The translations under genes and the position numbers were made by a program. A DNA stretch of 64,000 bases from Bugula neritina (taxonomy: Eukaryota > Bryozoa > Gymnolaemata > Cheilostomatida > Bugulidae). Where the stretch lies: the NCBI GenBank assembly GCA_964035545.1, contig OZ037765.1:10658698-10722697 (forward strand). Reading direction: 5' to 3'. Every line of letters begins with the position of its first letter. The first letter of the stretch is position 1. This document shows positions 35,895-50,621 of this stretch, one piece after another. A model generated the notes under the pieces. The model was not told the origin of the DNA. It saw nothing but the letters and a program-made list of their open reading frames with translations, and made no database searches.

Positions 35895-38800
35895 TTAGTT
35901 TAATCTGCAGTGATAACCGACATCGTTTGCACCAAACAAATTAATTATATAAGGATACAGAAAAGGTGATTGATGATCTGCAGATACTGTTGCCTCAGCT
36001 TTTACCTAATAAAATATCACAGCAGGATGTAAACCATTGCTTTCCTAGGAAGTAGACAAAGTCTAAATACAACTCATTATTTTAAATGTGGAGTTGTCTT
36101 CTACACACTAGGAAGTAGGAGTGCATAATAACTGAATACATTTGAAACTAAATTGAAAAATCTCAATAAATACATATCAGGGTGCCAATTTTATTACACA
36201 GCTATTATTAGATTTAAAAATCAATGGTCTGAGAGCTTCACCTTGTGTTGGAAAAATGCCAATAATTTGGCAAGTATAGATTTTGGATACCTATTTTACA
36301 GTTCAAGTTATTCAACACATATTAGACATTGTTATAAAAATAGATTTCTAAGTACCAATTGGCTGAATGTCTAGCTAGCTTTGTTATCAATCTGCCTGAC
36401 TGCTTTTCAAAATGAGGCTTTGCTAACTTTAGAAACTCGGGGACTACATTGCAATGAGGAAGACACCATCTGAGTCAGACATGACTCAATTCAACTGAGA
36501 ACTTAACAATAAAGCAGTTTACTCTTTACCTGCATACAATTCTTGTCTTCCCGTAGCATGAACAATAAGAATAAAAATTAGTATTAGGTTATTTGTGTAA
36601 CTTTGCTTGGCAGCAAATTATTTTGAAAGTATGCACAGATTTTCATTAAATATTTTGAATAGTTTTTCCACTTTTATTAGCAGATATTATGCTGTAAATA
36701 AAACACACAATATACCTCTTGGCTTCCACACCAAAGCCATTTTATTGTTGATTCACGCAAAATGCATAATGATTCCTATATGAAAATTTAGCATTACCTG
36801 TGGTTCTTGTTTAACTACACTGTAAAGGGAAACGAAATCCTCCCAAGCGATGTGCAGCAAATGTTCATCTAAATGAAAAAAGTGATGACACTTGAAGGCC
36901 TTGTGTAGTATTATACAAAGCTTGAAATTTCAACCAAAACAATGTTTGGATTTTTGAATGTTTCACAGAATTATAAGAAAGCACATCAAAAAAGCATCAC
37001 TAAGATAATAATTAATGTCAAATGATGCATCCATAAACCATTTTACTATCTATAATACCTGGTAATTAATTTTCTTGATGCAAACATTTTTATGCTACAT
37101 AGATTCAATAAATATCAAATTTTCTAATAATGATTGATGGCAGTAACTTTTCAAATTAACAGAATGAATTTAATTCAGCTCTTTAAAGCATACACCTAAA
37201 AGATTACAGCTCATATTAGTCTATACTAGACTAAAAAATTCATTTTATTTGCAAGTGGCCTATAAATGAGCCTCGACTAAAATACTTTTACTGAACTATT
37301 TAATACTATCCAAATAAAGCCATAGAAATATATAGAATAAAGAATATATGAAAAGACCAGCTTTCATTGCACAAAAATACAACATATGTTCAACATACAC
37401 AACTCAGGCAGTAGCTTAGAGAGATAGAGCAGCAAAGCTTCTATAACTTTAGCAGAGGCAGTTCGGATGACAGGTACATGCTAAAATACAATAACATCCA
37501 AAAACAGCTAAATAAAGCTATTTAATAAAGAGAAATAATAATAAAAAAAATCTTTAGTTTTTCATCAAAAATTCTTTTGCTATAAATTATATAAAATTTC
37601 GTCCCTGAATACCTGCAGAGGCAGGTTTCTATTGATATGCTAATTAAAATTTGGACTAGCTGCTTAATAATTGTGCTGGCCTATTATAAAAAATATGGTT
37701 ACATTTTAAGATCTATTGACTTCATCTGGCCGAGTTTTATTCATGGAAATAATCAGCCATCCTATAATATCAACCCACACATTTATTAAAAATTGGACCA
37801 ACATTACTATTATCACACTAGGAAGCAGAAAGTATCAAAATTTTTCAGTTTACCATTTTCATCATTAAACCAATTGCCCATAATACTTCCAACTGTATGC
37901 TATATATTTATGTAGCCCACTTAATGTCAGCAACCTACGGATAACAAGTCTTGCTGTAAGAAAGAATACAAAGCTTGAAACTCCAGTTCTGTAAACCCTG
38001 TGCAGCCACTTTTGTCAGTCCATAAAAGCATAGGTTTCCTGTCAGGGAGAACAGCCCATTTGAAATATGTGTACCTGTTGGAGACATTAAATACAGATAC
38101 CACAAGCCACAGCACTAGAAGGTCAATATCAGAAGGCTTATAAGTCAACAAAACCAATAAAATGATAATTGCATTTTATCAAGCAAGGCGAGGAGATTAG
38201 CAACAAAAAACATAGTAAGACTGCAATTCCTGCACATGGTCATCATCATGTATATAAAATCTTGCATATAATACAGCAGCCAACTACATAATTACATTAT
38301 AGAACAAATGTTAATTATTAACACAATTAATTGGCACTGACACACTGCTTAAACTTAATAAAAGTGAGATCATTTTCAGTATAAGATAAGAAGATCCATG
38401 GTGCTTAAGGAGCCCAAAATGATGTTATCTTTGGTGTTGTACATTATACGTATATACATTATATGTTTTTCCTAATTATATTTTTAGATTATTAGGTGCA
38501 AGTAAGTTCAGTATTAGCTAAGTAATTAAATTGTGCACTGGTTTCGAAACTTCGTTACCAATACATGCCATAGTATAGTATTTTTTAAAAGATTCCATGA
38601 AGATAGCATGTTTCATTTACAACTAATTATGTCTCTTGACTACTTGTAAACTGAAATGGTGAATGAGGATACAATATGGCAGCCTGAATGAAAAAGACAG
38701 AGTTACAAGAAGTATCTTTGAACACAATTCATTTTAGTGGGCTTTGTATGAAAATACTTGCACTTGATTCTTTCAGTTGATTGAAACATACATATATATA

Positions 38801-41800
38801 AAAGTAAGAGCATACAACTCTAAAATTGCTGGTGAGAGCTTAAAATTAAGTTATTTTTATGCTATTTAAATTATATAATGACATTCGTGACCCTGCATTT
38901 ACCATAGTTGTAAATGAATTGCTTTTGTCACCAATTTTTGACCATCGAATACTTGCGCCAATGTCTCCTTTGGTATATCATATGAGTGGGTCATCTAAAT
39001 TAACATCATAATCAAGGCAAGTTATTTTGTAAGTAGAACTGATGCAACATGATTTAATAGTGTAAGTACGGGCTATACTAGTAAAAACTAAAATGTAAAT
39101 AAGACACAAATATTTTTACTATAAGACCAATTATATTTACACTAATTTAAAAAGCATGCAGAACCAATGCAATTTTCATAGAAGCAATTACTTACAGGCA
39201 TCTCAAATTTTGAAGCACAGGCAAATAAACTAGACAATAGGTTGATAGCAGAAAGACACGCATTTTCTTCAGAAGACTTGAGGGTTTTGCAGATGTATGT
39301 ATAAGTATGCTGGCCATTGATGACCATACAGGCAACTACAAAATGTATGTATATTAAATTACATGTTGATGCAAGGGATAGATACCTGGCTAAGCATTCT
39401 ATAAAAAAATTTCCAAGTGATATAATATCAATCATTTGAAAACTAACTGCTTAAATAAAATAAATTGCTATTACAGAAAAAAAAATCTTCAGTAACATGA
39501 TTAAATAAAAATTTCAACCATAGTCCATTATTTACAAAAAATAGAAGATTTTATCAAATAATGGTTATTATATACAATGAAAAGGCATGATGGACTAAAT
39601 GGAATGCCTTTTTTATAAATTTAACTGCAGCACAAGTGTAGGTTTCTCATGAAACATTAAAAGTATATATTTTGTTTTATGTACCAACACTTTGTTTTCT
39701 ATTTATACTCTTGTAAAATTTAGACGCAAATCTAAAAAAGCAGTCTCATTTCAAAGCAAAAGTCTATATATGCTGGAAACGATAGAGTGAGGTAAAAAAT
39801 ATTATAGTATAGCTTACAAAGGAGAAAACATATTTTAACTAACTTGAAGAATCGTCAGCTGTAATTGAGTGATACAGTATTGTTATAATAAAGTTGGTAA
39901 AGAGTACTCCATTCTGTGAGTTCTGGGTGCAGAGCATCAAATTCTCTAAAACTATAATAATACAACAAGAAACAACTGTACATACATTCATTGTGGATCT
40001 CTTATAAACAAATTCTGCTTTACTTTGATGCCAACAACTTAAAAGAGTTTTTTCAATATTTGTGAAACTTTGCCCAACTTGTTGCTTAAAATTCATAAGA
40101 GCCAAATATTAACACAGCTAATTTTTTTAAATATACATTGGTTTTTGCAACCAAATTACAATATTATGTTGAACAATAAGTTATTATTGAGAAGATTTAC
40201 CTTTTGCAAGGAGTTTAACAGTTTGCTGTTCAATATTCGTCCGATGACCAAACTGCGACACTGTATTTAAGTAGCGCAAAGGCAATATTTTATCCCCTGC
40301 AAGGTCTATAATGAGATTAAAATATAGCCAGAAATATATGCCAAAACTTCAAAAATATACGGTGCTGAGAACTAAATATGTCCTCAACTCAATGCATAAT
40401 ATTTTGATAACATAGAAATGTATTAAATGCATGCTTAGTTATTAATTGAAATCTCAAAATGTTCACCGCCATTTTACCTTCATTACTGTTCAAAGTGTTC
40501 AAGAGATGCTCGGAAAGTCGGATTTTTAAAACTTTACAAACAGCGGAAGCAGTCTTTGATGAAGCCAACAGCTGAATAAAACATATTTAGTACAATTTAT
40601 GTGTATTCAAATATACACATCATGTTTATATTATTGTATGTTAGCAGTTACAAGCCTTATAGACTATAACCTGTTACTGTATGGCTAATCAATGTCTGCA
40701 TGTGCGTTATATTTTATATGTATATAAATTTTACGCATCATGTATATCATAAATTAACTTAGTTATAAAGTAATAATTTAAGAATTTAAATTTTAGAAAA
40801 AAAGTTACACGAAGCACACATGTATATAATGCTACAGGATAAATTTGAAGTGTGTCCTCATTTATTGATAGTATAATTTTGCCACAACATTTGTATGTTA
40901 TAACATTTTTAATGAGAGTGATACCTTATTCTGCTCCAAGACAGCCTCAATAATTTCATACACTTTAACGCTATCTCCTAGCTCACCGTGTACAAACATT
41001 AGCTACCAACAGAAAAATTAATATCATGCAAAATGTATGTTGTGCTACACAATATATAGTATTATGCTCAATACTCAAAGATTAACAATACAGTTTGAAG
41101 TAAAGGTTGCAAAGTAAAAATAGTTCAAAAATAAATTACAAATCTGAGAAAATAGCTGATATGCTCACAGCATTACATTCAATGCTAAACTCAATAATAA
41201 GCAACTACTACATGAGTAGATAACTTTTGACTTCACATCGAGTATAAATATATTATACTATATACAGTTTCTCAAACTTTAGGCAAACAAAGTACCAAGT
41301 TTCATACTCAAATACAATAATATGACAATTTAGATGATTTGAAAACTAAAATGATTTCATAATCATGCTATAATTACCATAATGCTGTCTAGAACTGAAG
41401 GATTATCGATGATATAACCAATTAAAGTTTTCATTCTGCCATCAGTAGAATAATATTCACAACAAGAGCTTAGCTACAACACAAGTGCAGGTTATCAGTA
41501 GTTATATTTCACAAAAGTTGCATTATGACATTGACTTTAACCAGCATATCTTGACCAAATTTGACTCACCACAAGTTTACTAAAATAGGTTGTAATGTCA
41601 CATGTTTGAATCAGCCATTTAAGAAGTTGTAGATCTGCAGGAATCAGATCAGGGTCAAAGTTCAGCCCGTGTAGACACAAGTCAATGTTTTCAATTAGAA
41701 AAGATGGAAGACCTGTCAAAAATTTGTACTTCTGCATTTTTAAAAGTTTAACGAGCTTTAAAGAGGACAAATATATTTAATAACCGAAGCTAAATCAAAA

Positions 41801-44800
41801 TTAAAAGATAAATCATCTGATGAAAACTGTTGATTACAATTAATTAGAACATTTGTATACATCAAAGTAAAATTATAATAAATAATAAAAAAAAGTTTAG
41901 AAAGATTAGAGCACCTTGCTTCATCTGTGATGTAAATAATTCTATCTACAAGAAAAAAGACAGTTTCAAATTTTAACAGCAAAGACGTGTCATACAATAT
42001 ATTGCTAATTAAATACCATTTATGATGCTACTAGCTGTATATAAAATATCTATGTGGAACATGTATCAACTATTATGCAAATATTTAAATATGTCTTCTT
42101 TGACTGCTTACATATGAGCTAAACCATACAGCCTAATATAAATATTTTGGCAACAACTTTATGCCATGGAAAGCTAGCTCACCTCTGACTCATTGTCCAT
42201 TTCCATGCAGGAGATTCTCCAGCTGTTCTACTCAAAGATTAAATAATACATGGGTAGAGATACAGATGGCGAGTAAGCAGTTTTTCATACCAATAATTGT
42301 ATAATTTTACACATTTATAACTTTAACTATGCATTCATATGGTCTTTTTGACATAATATTAATTACATGTTGCAAAATTAAGGAATAACTTATCAAGCAG
42401 GCAAGTACTGTAAGAATTCAACCAGTGAAGACATGCAATTTACTTTGAGACACGTTCTGTAGTATATATCATATAATCATGTATGCCATAACTTTTTGAA
42501 CATATACTATAGATAAAAATATTATCAATAAATACATTTAGATGTTTTAATATACTACTAATATAACTAAACATTCAGCAAAAATGCATGAGAGAATGTC
42601 AATATTTCTATGCAAACTAGAATTGAATAAAACACTGGGTCAAGAGTTATTACAGTACTAGTAAAATGAATTTGGTTCTATAAATGTGTAAAACATAAAA
42701 ATATCTGATTCAAAATAAAAAATTGACAATAAGAACTATAACTAGACTACATATAATGTTATACTAAAATACTCCGAATTAGTACTAACAGCAAGTAGCC
42801 TTGAAAGACGAATCTGATGACATAGAGCAAGCCTCCTTATCAATGCAGGTTCATAGCGTTTACTCGCACTTTCCAGAACTAGGTTAGCCATATCTTTGTC
42901 TCCGCTGTAATAATGTGAACACAAGTAGCATAATTATTGCATTCCCGATATTAAACAATGTCATAGGAGCGTATGGTTAGAAAATAGGCAGTCAAAAAAG
43001 CAAAGTCTAATCCTACTATTTATATAACTAAAAACAGCATATGCCAACCTGCAAGTAACAGAGGAAAATTTGAGCGTGGAAAAATAACACCATAAATAAT
43101 TTGCATCATCTAAATTTGTCAAGTAATCATCTTTAAGAACTTAGCACCTACTGTAATATGATAAATCTAGTTATTTTACAAAAATTAAATGAAGGCATGA
43201 TAATAATTTAGTACACAGAAAACTTTGACGGAAGTGTAAAATGAATTTTTTATACTTCATTATTGCTTATCTTTTTTGTAGGAACTACCTAGCTGCCATT
43301 AGAAAATATATTCAATAGGCTAATATCTTTCATTGGCTGTATAAAGTTTTCTGTTACAAACCTCATAATTTTTTAAAGAACAAAACATCATATTTTGAAA
43401 CTAAATGTTTATTATATGTGTGGCAGCATTAATTAAGGAGTGATTTTGTGAAATTTTGTTGTTACTGATAAATTACTGTTATTAGATATTACTAAAATAA
43501 TTGTGATTATGTAAAAGCAAGTTGAAATTGCAGTTTGAATACCTTTTATCTGAAAGTGAGATGGCACACAGCACATCAATAGATGTAGCAAGAACATGAG
43601 CATCTCCATAAGAAAATAAGTTGGTCAATATTGTACAAAGATCATCTGCAATGCAAAATATGAGTTACAGTAACTTAAGGAACCACAAATGTAAATATAT
43701 AGTAATAAAATAATAAGTATGAAATGATACATTGCAATATATGAGTATATGTAGCTGATTGAAGCCAGAGGTGTGACAAATCTATTTGATTGACTACTTT
43801 ACCTGGAATTTCCAACAAATGCTCAACAGGAACTCTGACATTGCTAGATGATGCATCTTGGTTATAGAAACAAAAGATCAGATGTGATATAAATGTGGAG
43901 ATAGAATGGTCGTCCGAACATTTATCCCTGGAATATAAGCATTTAATGTAAATATAAATTATCAAACCTTATAGAATGTTGCAACAGCAAAATGAGCAAC
44001 TATCCACATAATTTTGTTTAAAGATTTGAAGCAACAATGAATACTCATTATTACTATCATATTTGAACATTTGATATAATGTATTGGCATATATTATCAG
44101 AAATTTTTAGAAAATCAGACATAATTTTAGAGTTGTTTTCTCTATCAAAGTTTATTCTTGTAGACATCTGCGACTTTGAGAATTACCAAATAAATTTTCT
44201 CTGTTATGGTTTGAATGTTGACATACAACTGTAGACTTGCATAAAATTTAAGAATTAGGCAATGAATATTATATGATTTGTTTTAATAATCAAAATAAAA
44301 CGTGCATAATTCCATGATTTATAAAACTTAGATAATTATGTATGTTATGCTGTGATGTAAATTTTATAACAGCTTACCACTGTTTTAATTGCAGACAAAC
44401 CATAAGGCCTCCAGCACTTATAAACTTTTCTATAAACTGAGCTGATTGAACACTTGAGAGTTGGGAAATAGCATTGAGTAGTGAGAAGACAGTGTGGGAG
44501 ATAGAAGGCAGATTTTGCTTATTATCAACAGTCAAAAGGTGCTGCAACAGTTTATAAACACATCATGTATTAGAATATGCAGATGGCAAGTAAGAAACAA
44601 AACTGCTAAATAAAAACATTATCTAATCGCAACACACAAATACTACAGAGCTGGTAAAAGAACCAGGATTACAAAAGTTATGAGCTATGGTGACCATTTG
44701 AGAGCTCAAAAAATAAGCACCAAAACATTAGCAGGAAGTGCAGAAAACAATACTAGTTCAACGTTAGCTTGAAATATTTTGTTAGATTTTACAAAAGCTT

Positions 44801-47800
44801 ATGCTTTAATTATGTGGCAATCCACATAAAAATGATTATGATCGCAATTATTATTAAATTTGTTGTTGGAATAAACTAAACAGAATGCAGAAGTATATTA
44901 TATTGGGACATACAAGAAAAATATGACCTTTTATTCTCACCAACACCTTAGGGTGGCCTTCGTACTACATAATATAGCCTAAACAAGCCATAAGAAGTTA
45001 CTTTGCAGTTTTGCAAGCTTGTCTCGCACATAAAAACTTAATTTTCTGCACAAAAAACTCAAGAATTAGTAAAACTGCAAAGTTTCTTTTTTAATAATTC
45101 TTTGTGGGAGGAAGCTAATTTTCCAATTCAAAAACTAAGGCATTTTTATAATTTATTCTAATTGCAACATTAAATACATATAAATGTATCATCTATTTTG
45201 CTATTGTGAAAATAATGAAATCCACTAGTCCACTAGGCTACCAGTTCAATTATTCATCAAAAGCAGAAGCTCTTTACATAACAGTTACAAAAGTTGAGCA
45301 ACAAACCTCATACACTTTTAATACAGAGTTTTCCGCTGCCTCACAGATAAAAGTAGACAGAGAGCTTTTGTCTTCAGGTATACCAGCTGCCTTCCCCTCA
45401 TTGTTACAATTGCCTGCATACCTAAAACAATGAAATAAAACGCTAATGCAAATTTACAGTAGTATCTTACTTTTATCCAACAAATACTTAATATAATAAT
45501 TGCTTGTAGGTATGGAGGTTGTCTACTTAGACTCAAACTAAACATTAAAAACTGAAGTTAAAAATAATGGTTTGCCACTAAAACTAACTTTACACCTGTA
45601 GAGACATATAATACAAGCAAAATAACACAGCATACCAGTATTTCCGTACTCACAATTTTGGTACAGACTAGAGCTTGAAATAGAAGCACATAGGCAAATC
45701 ATACAAATTATCTTCAATAATTTATAAAACGAAACTTTGTAATCCCGTCATTATATACTATAGTCATATATTTTATGCTATACTGAATCAATTGATGAAT
45801 GACAAAGCGTCCATACTCTAACAACAGTAACTTATCCAGATAACAGTAACATTTGATATTAATTGTTGTGAGTAAAATATCAGTCTCTGTTAAAAGGTCA
45901 TGAAAAGATTACTCCTACTCACAGCAGATCTTTTCAATAACTAATATTAGCAGATGATAGCTTAACATTAGGCATCATAAATTACCTGCAAGAAGATGCA
46001 AGCGAAAATACTGAAAATGCAATGTTATATAAATAATGCGGCTCACCACAATGAGCTTTTCAGCAACTTTACAAACTCTATATATAGATTTTGAGCATTT
46101 TCAGCTTCCACTTGATAAGATGATAGTATCGAGACTCGAAAACTAATTTGAGAAAGAAGTTTGATTAAGGAGGTTACACATCCAGCATCAAATAGCTGCT
46201 CACTACAAATTGAATAAACAAATAACTCAATGCATTATTGAGCATATTTGAGCATGTATCAGTTAGTGCAGAGTTAAACAAGGAAAATGATTATATGATA
46301 TATTTCAATAGAATCAATATTATACGTTAATTGTGTAAAGTTGATTTGATTGCCATTTCTAATTTATAAAGGATGGGCAACAAACTATATATTTTCATTT
46401 TATATAATGATCAAAAGTTATCAGAAATTTGTGTAAACAGCATTAGATAATTGCTAAAAAAATATATATAGCCTTTTAAAAAATGAAAATAAGCCCTGTA
46501 AGTAAATTCATAGTACTAATTTTTACTTGAATGTTTTCCAGCAAAAAAGTATGAGTATCAATCTAGTAAGAGCTTAAATATCCATGTCTTTCGAGCATGT
46601 ATTTTGAAATAAATAATACCTACTCACCTAAGAAATGTGTTTGTAATACTTAAAATGTGCAGCATGATAGGGTCAAGTAGCTTGATATCCTCAGTAAGGA
46701 TCGATTCGAGCAGATTTAAAGTCAAGACTTGCGTGTTTTTGAAAACTGGGCTGGTTTTCTGTGCCACCATTCTACAAACATACATAATATCAATAACAGT
46801 TATTAGAAGCTTAGCACTTGTATCATATTACATGGGTAGCTTATCTGACACCTAAATGACAACCAAAACATAGCAACAGACAAATTTAGTCCGGTACTAG
46901 CACTTGCTTGTAATGAAGGAACAAATTTAAGGTGAAATTTTATTTTTTTCAAAGAACATAATAAAATATTGCATGTTTTGGTAATGATAATTGCACATGT
47001 TTTTAGTTGTAAGCTAACAAATAGTTTCCATGCTTCGCTACACACAGTAAATGTAGCATGAGAAAGCATACTTACTTGGAGAGAAGAATTACAACAGAAT
47101 GCAGTGCTTTAGACAAGGCATTAGTTGCAGAGCACTTGATAAACTGCTGGCTTGTTCTCAGCAACCTTTCTATACCTGCAGCAGCAGCAGGAATAGATGC
47201 ATGTGCTGTATTTACTAATATCAATCATCACCATTCAAGTCTTATTTATTTCAAGTTTCGTTTCAACTGCAAAAAAATTTGCTATTTAAAAATAAAAAAT
47301 ATTCAAATAGTATTCAGCAAGCACTATTTTTTATCACGAAAAAATTAAACCGCAGAGGCCAATAGCTGCTATAGCTTATCTAACAAAATTTCAACAACTT
47401 TGCTTAGCACTAAGATTTCACATGGGCATATATAGCCCAAGTTAGTACGGAATTTCCATAGTCAAAAGGTGATTGTAAAAAGATTGGAGAATTAATTTAA
47501 TTAATTTATGTAAAGCCTAATCATAATAACCAGCAAGTTAATTAAAGATGTATCTGTAATGATCACAATAACTTATCAACTTCTTACTAAATTGCTATTG
47601 TATATACATGGCAATCAATCTAATATTAAAAATGTGTATGTTGAATTTAATATGAAACATAATATCATACAGTATTCAATGGAAGAATCTCCATCACTAG
47701 GAAGCTTCAAGAACGACAAGAGGTATATATTTTGTACAGCAGCTTCAAGAAATGCATGGTCTTGACTTGATAGATTATTGCACAAAACATCTACAAAAAT

Positions 47801-50605
47801 AAAGTTAAACTTCCCTTGCTAATAATTAGAGGAACTAAATTTAACAGCATTAGTATGGAGCACAGAGCAGATATGCATCTTTGCTGTATAAATACATCAG
47901 CAACCTATATGCATTATCCTAATTGCAGCGCTAAATAAACTATGGTAGGTATAAAACAGAATATTTTAGCTGACATTAAGCAAGCAACCGGCCGGCACTG
48001 AAAATCATAAAATCATTAGCATTTCCTCTGTAAGAAATAGCACTCGTTAGCATAAATGTTAAATGCCAAAATTCCATTATATCTTGTAATTATGTATCAG
48101 TGTAGTAGTTAGTATTGTTTATAGTGCCTCTCTAGAAACTAAGATGTATGAACATCATTTGCTATAGATAATTAGCTTAGCAAAACTCGAGGAATAAAAG
48201 AAGTACAGATACAATAATAACATGTAGTTATTATAGCAATTTAAACTTTTTTATGTATAAGATATGGAAGAGACATTTACGATGTATTTGATGCAGGAGT
48301 CATCCATCACGTATAAGTAGGCTTATTCAAAATAGTATAAAACAGGCCCACGATAAGCTACAGGCAGAACATAATTTACAATCTTAGCAAAACTGAATTT
48401 GGTTTTGTATTTGCAGTCACTCCTACTCACAACAACACAATTTCAGCTATAATATTGATGCATCGCAACATTATACTGTTTCCATGAGCGTTTAACTAAA
48501 AACATAACAATGTAACAGCACCGACAAATATTGCAATTTACATGTTATCAATGTATACAAGCTGGAGAATAATTATTCTTTTGCTAAATACCACTGAAAC
48601 TACAACAAAGCATATATTATAAAAAAAAATTGTTGATGTAAACATACCGAACATATCAGATTGAACAAGTAGATTACGAAGAATGGTGGCACTTGAGCAG
48701 TCTAATACACTGGACATAACTTTGCACATAAAGAAGGAAGTGCTGAAATCATTTCTAGCTAAAACTCTTTTCATAATTTGAATAAGATCTTTCTTTTCAG
48801 TGAGCCACTCGATAGAAGTTGGAATAAATTGCTCAGTGATCTCCCAGACTAATTCTACAACATAACTTTAGAGCATGTTTCACACCACTAACACAAACCT
48901 TTCTGAAATTTATATAGGTAAACATTTTCATGGTATAGATATTGAGTGAGTGAAGTCTATATATAAAATGCACAATGTAACATAATTAAGCTTGCAGTAT
49001 ATAATAATGCAAAAATATTATAAAAAAACAAGGGTTTTGTCCAATTTGTGGTACAATGACACAATAGATTTAAAGCACTTTTACCTGCTGCCTTAGACTG
49101 GAGTCTGGATCCAGCATCGACAATGTTTAGCAACTCAGATAATATTTTTGGACTATGTTTATAACTAAATGAGTCGCAATACATCATAGTTGATGAGATA
49201 CAATTGATAGTAAGCTCAATGCTTGCTTCTTGTTGAAAACCCTTCATCATACTTTTGACTAAGAAGTTCTCTGTAATTAAGGAATATTTAATTTAGCAAC
49301 CAAAAAACTCATCAAGCTTGCAATTATGATATGAGGGTACAAAAAAAACCTAAGGATGCACTAAAAATTAGTTGATTGCCAGGCACAAAATAACCTATAC
49401 ATGCAAAATCAAATTACAAGCAACATATAGCAATTTATAACAACTTATTAATATCTATTGATAAAATATATGATAGTGTAGACATAGATTTTCTAATAGG
49501 GGCTTAAGAAGTATTTTAAGCAAGTTTCATACACTAGTTTTATTGTCGTATTCTCACTTTGAACGCACATACTCACCGTGTCCATTGACAAATGATAGCA
49601 CATCCTTTCCTTTTACAAGCAAGTTCAGAAGGGAGAGAACAACTGTGTGATCAACTCTCTTGTCATTACTTGTGATCTAATATATACTTCATAGTTATAC
49701 CAAATGTTTATAGTGTAAACCACAATAAGGCAAATAAAAACTATAGAAAGATGAGCAATTAGAAGTGAAATTATATTAATGACAAAAGATTGCCAAACAA
49801 AAACCAAACTTCATTTGGTTAATCTCAAAAGCTACTAAGCTTAAAAGTGCTAATTTTTTAAAGAAACAGTATGATATATACTACCTAATAGGGCAAATAT
49901 CAGCAAACAATTAACAATAATACAAACCCAATTTGCCAAAGTCTTTTTCAGCCACACAGTTTCTTCACAATTTAGTTGCATCATTGCAGCAATTACTATA
50001 TAAAATAAGAATTTGTGTTTTAAAAATCAACTTTTAGCGACTTTAGAGCAACAATTTGATCTAAAACTTGAAACATTCATAGATTATGCTTACAGCATGC
50101 AAAAAGCAAATAGCTACCTTGCAAAGTTTCTTCTTTAAAATGACTTCTTTTCACTAACCCCACCTCTAAAAATGTTGTAGCTTGTCAAACAATTTGCAAG
50201 TCAGAGGTTAAATAGAAAACATAAGGCAATAGCCACCTGCTGCAAATTATTTATGTAGTAGTAGACATGACAACTGTTAGTATATACACTTACATATACT
50301 GTCACGTATAGCCTATGTACAATTAATATAGAAAAAAGATAAATTAAACTTTTAAGCTTTTTACCCAGTAACTGCTGCAAAAATTGAACAGCCCACGCTT
50401 GTGATTCTTCCATCAACAACTTTTGGAAGTTTTTTGAAGAATGCATAAAAACATCACAAAGTTTCTCCATCAACACTCCTAGTTTCCATTCATGAGCTGG
50501 CAAAACGCTGGTAAAAATCTGTGATGCACAATCAAAGCATACATCCCCAATTGTCTTATAGCTGGGATGCCGAGAATGGGCTCTTATCCTCAAATGTAAT
50601 GACAT
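35895..50605 (-). CDS. Large alpha-helical (ARM/HEAT-like) protein of uncertain identity, complete, 1094 aa
   Basis: Twenty-seven coding exons: 50605-50365, 49995-49928, 49676-49577, 49270-49085, 48854-48648, 47790-47671, 47205-47076, 46771-46628, 46202-46047, 45421-45307, 44541-44378, 43927-43803, 43645-43543, 42904-42790, 42227-42183, 41731-41570, 41473-41378, 41002-40925, 40571-40478, 40296-40201, 39951-39844, 39335-39196, 38994-38903, 38074-37939, 37480-37399, 36868-36798, 36005-35895. Every junction agrees in phase (3285 nt). The product is soluble-looking and Leu/Ser-rich, with helix-turn-helix spacing throughout (for example TVVLSLLNLLVKGKDVLSF, LLSSLFACASKF). It has no transmembrane segment, signal peptide or catalytic motif. 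The C-terminus ends YPYIINLFGANDVGYHCRLN. Size and all-helical build are compatible with meiosis inhibitor protein 1 (MEI1), a meiotic break-formation factor, but no signature confirms this. An acceptor at 50622-50623 before the first ATG suggests a 5' non-coding exon upstream. Confidence 0.82.
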
Positions 50606-50621
50606 TGTCTGAGAAGGCGGT

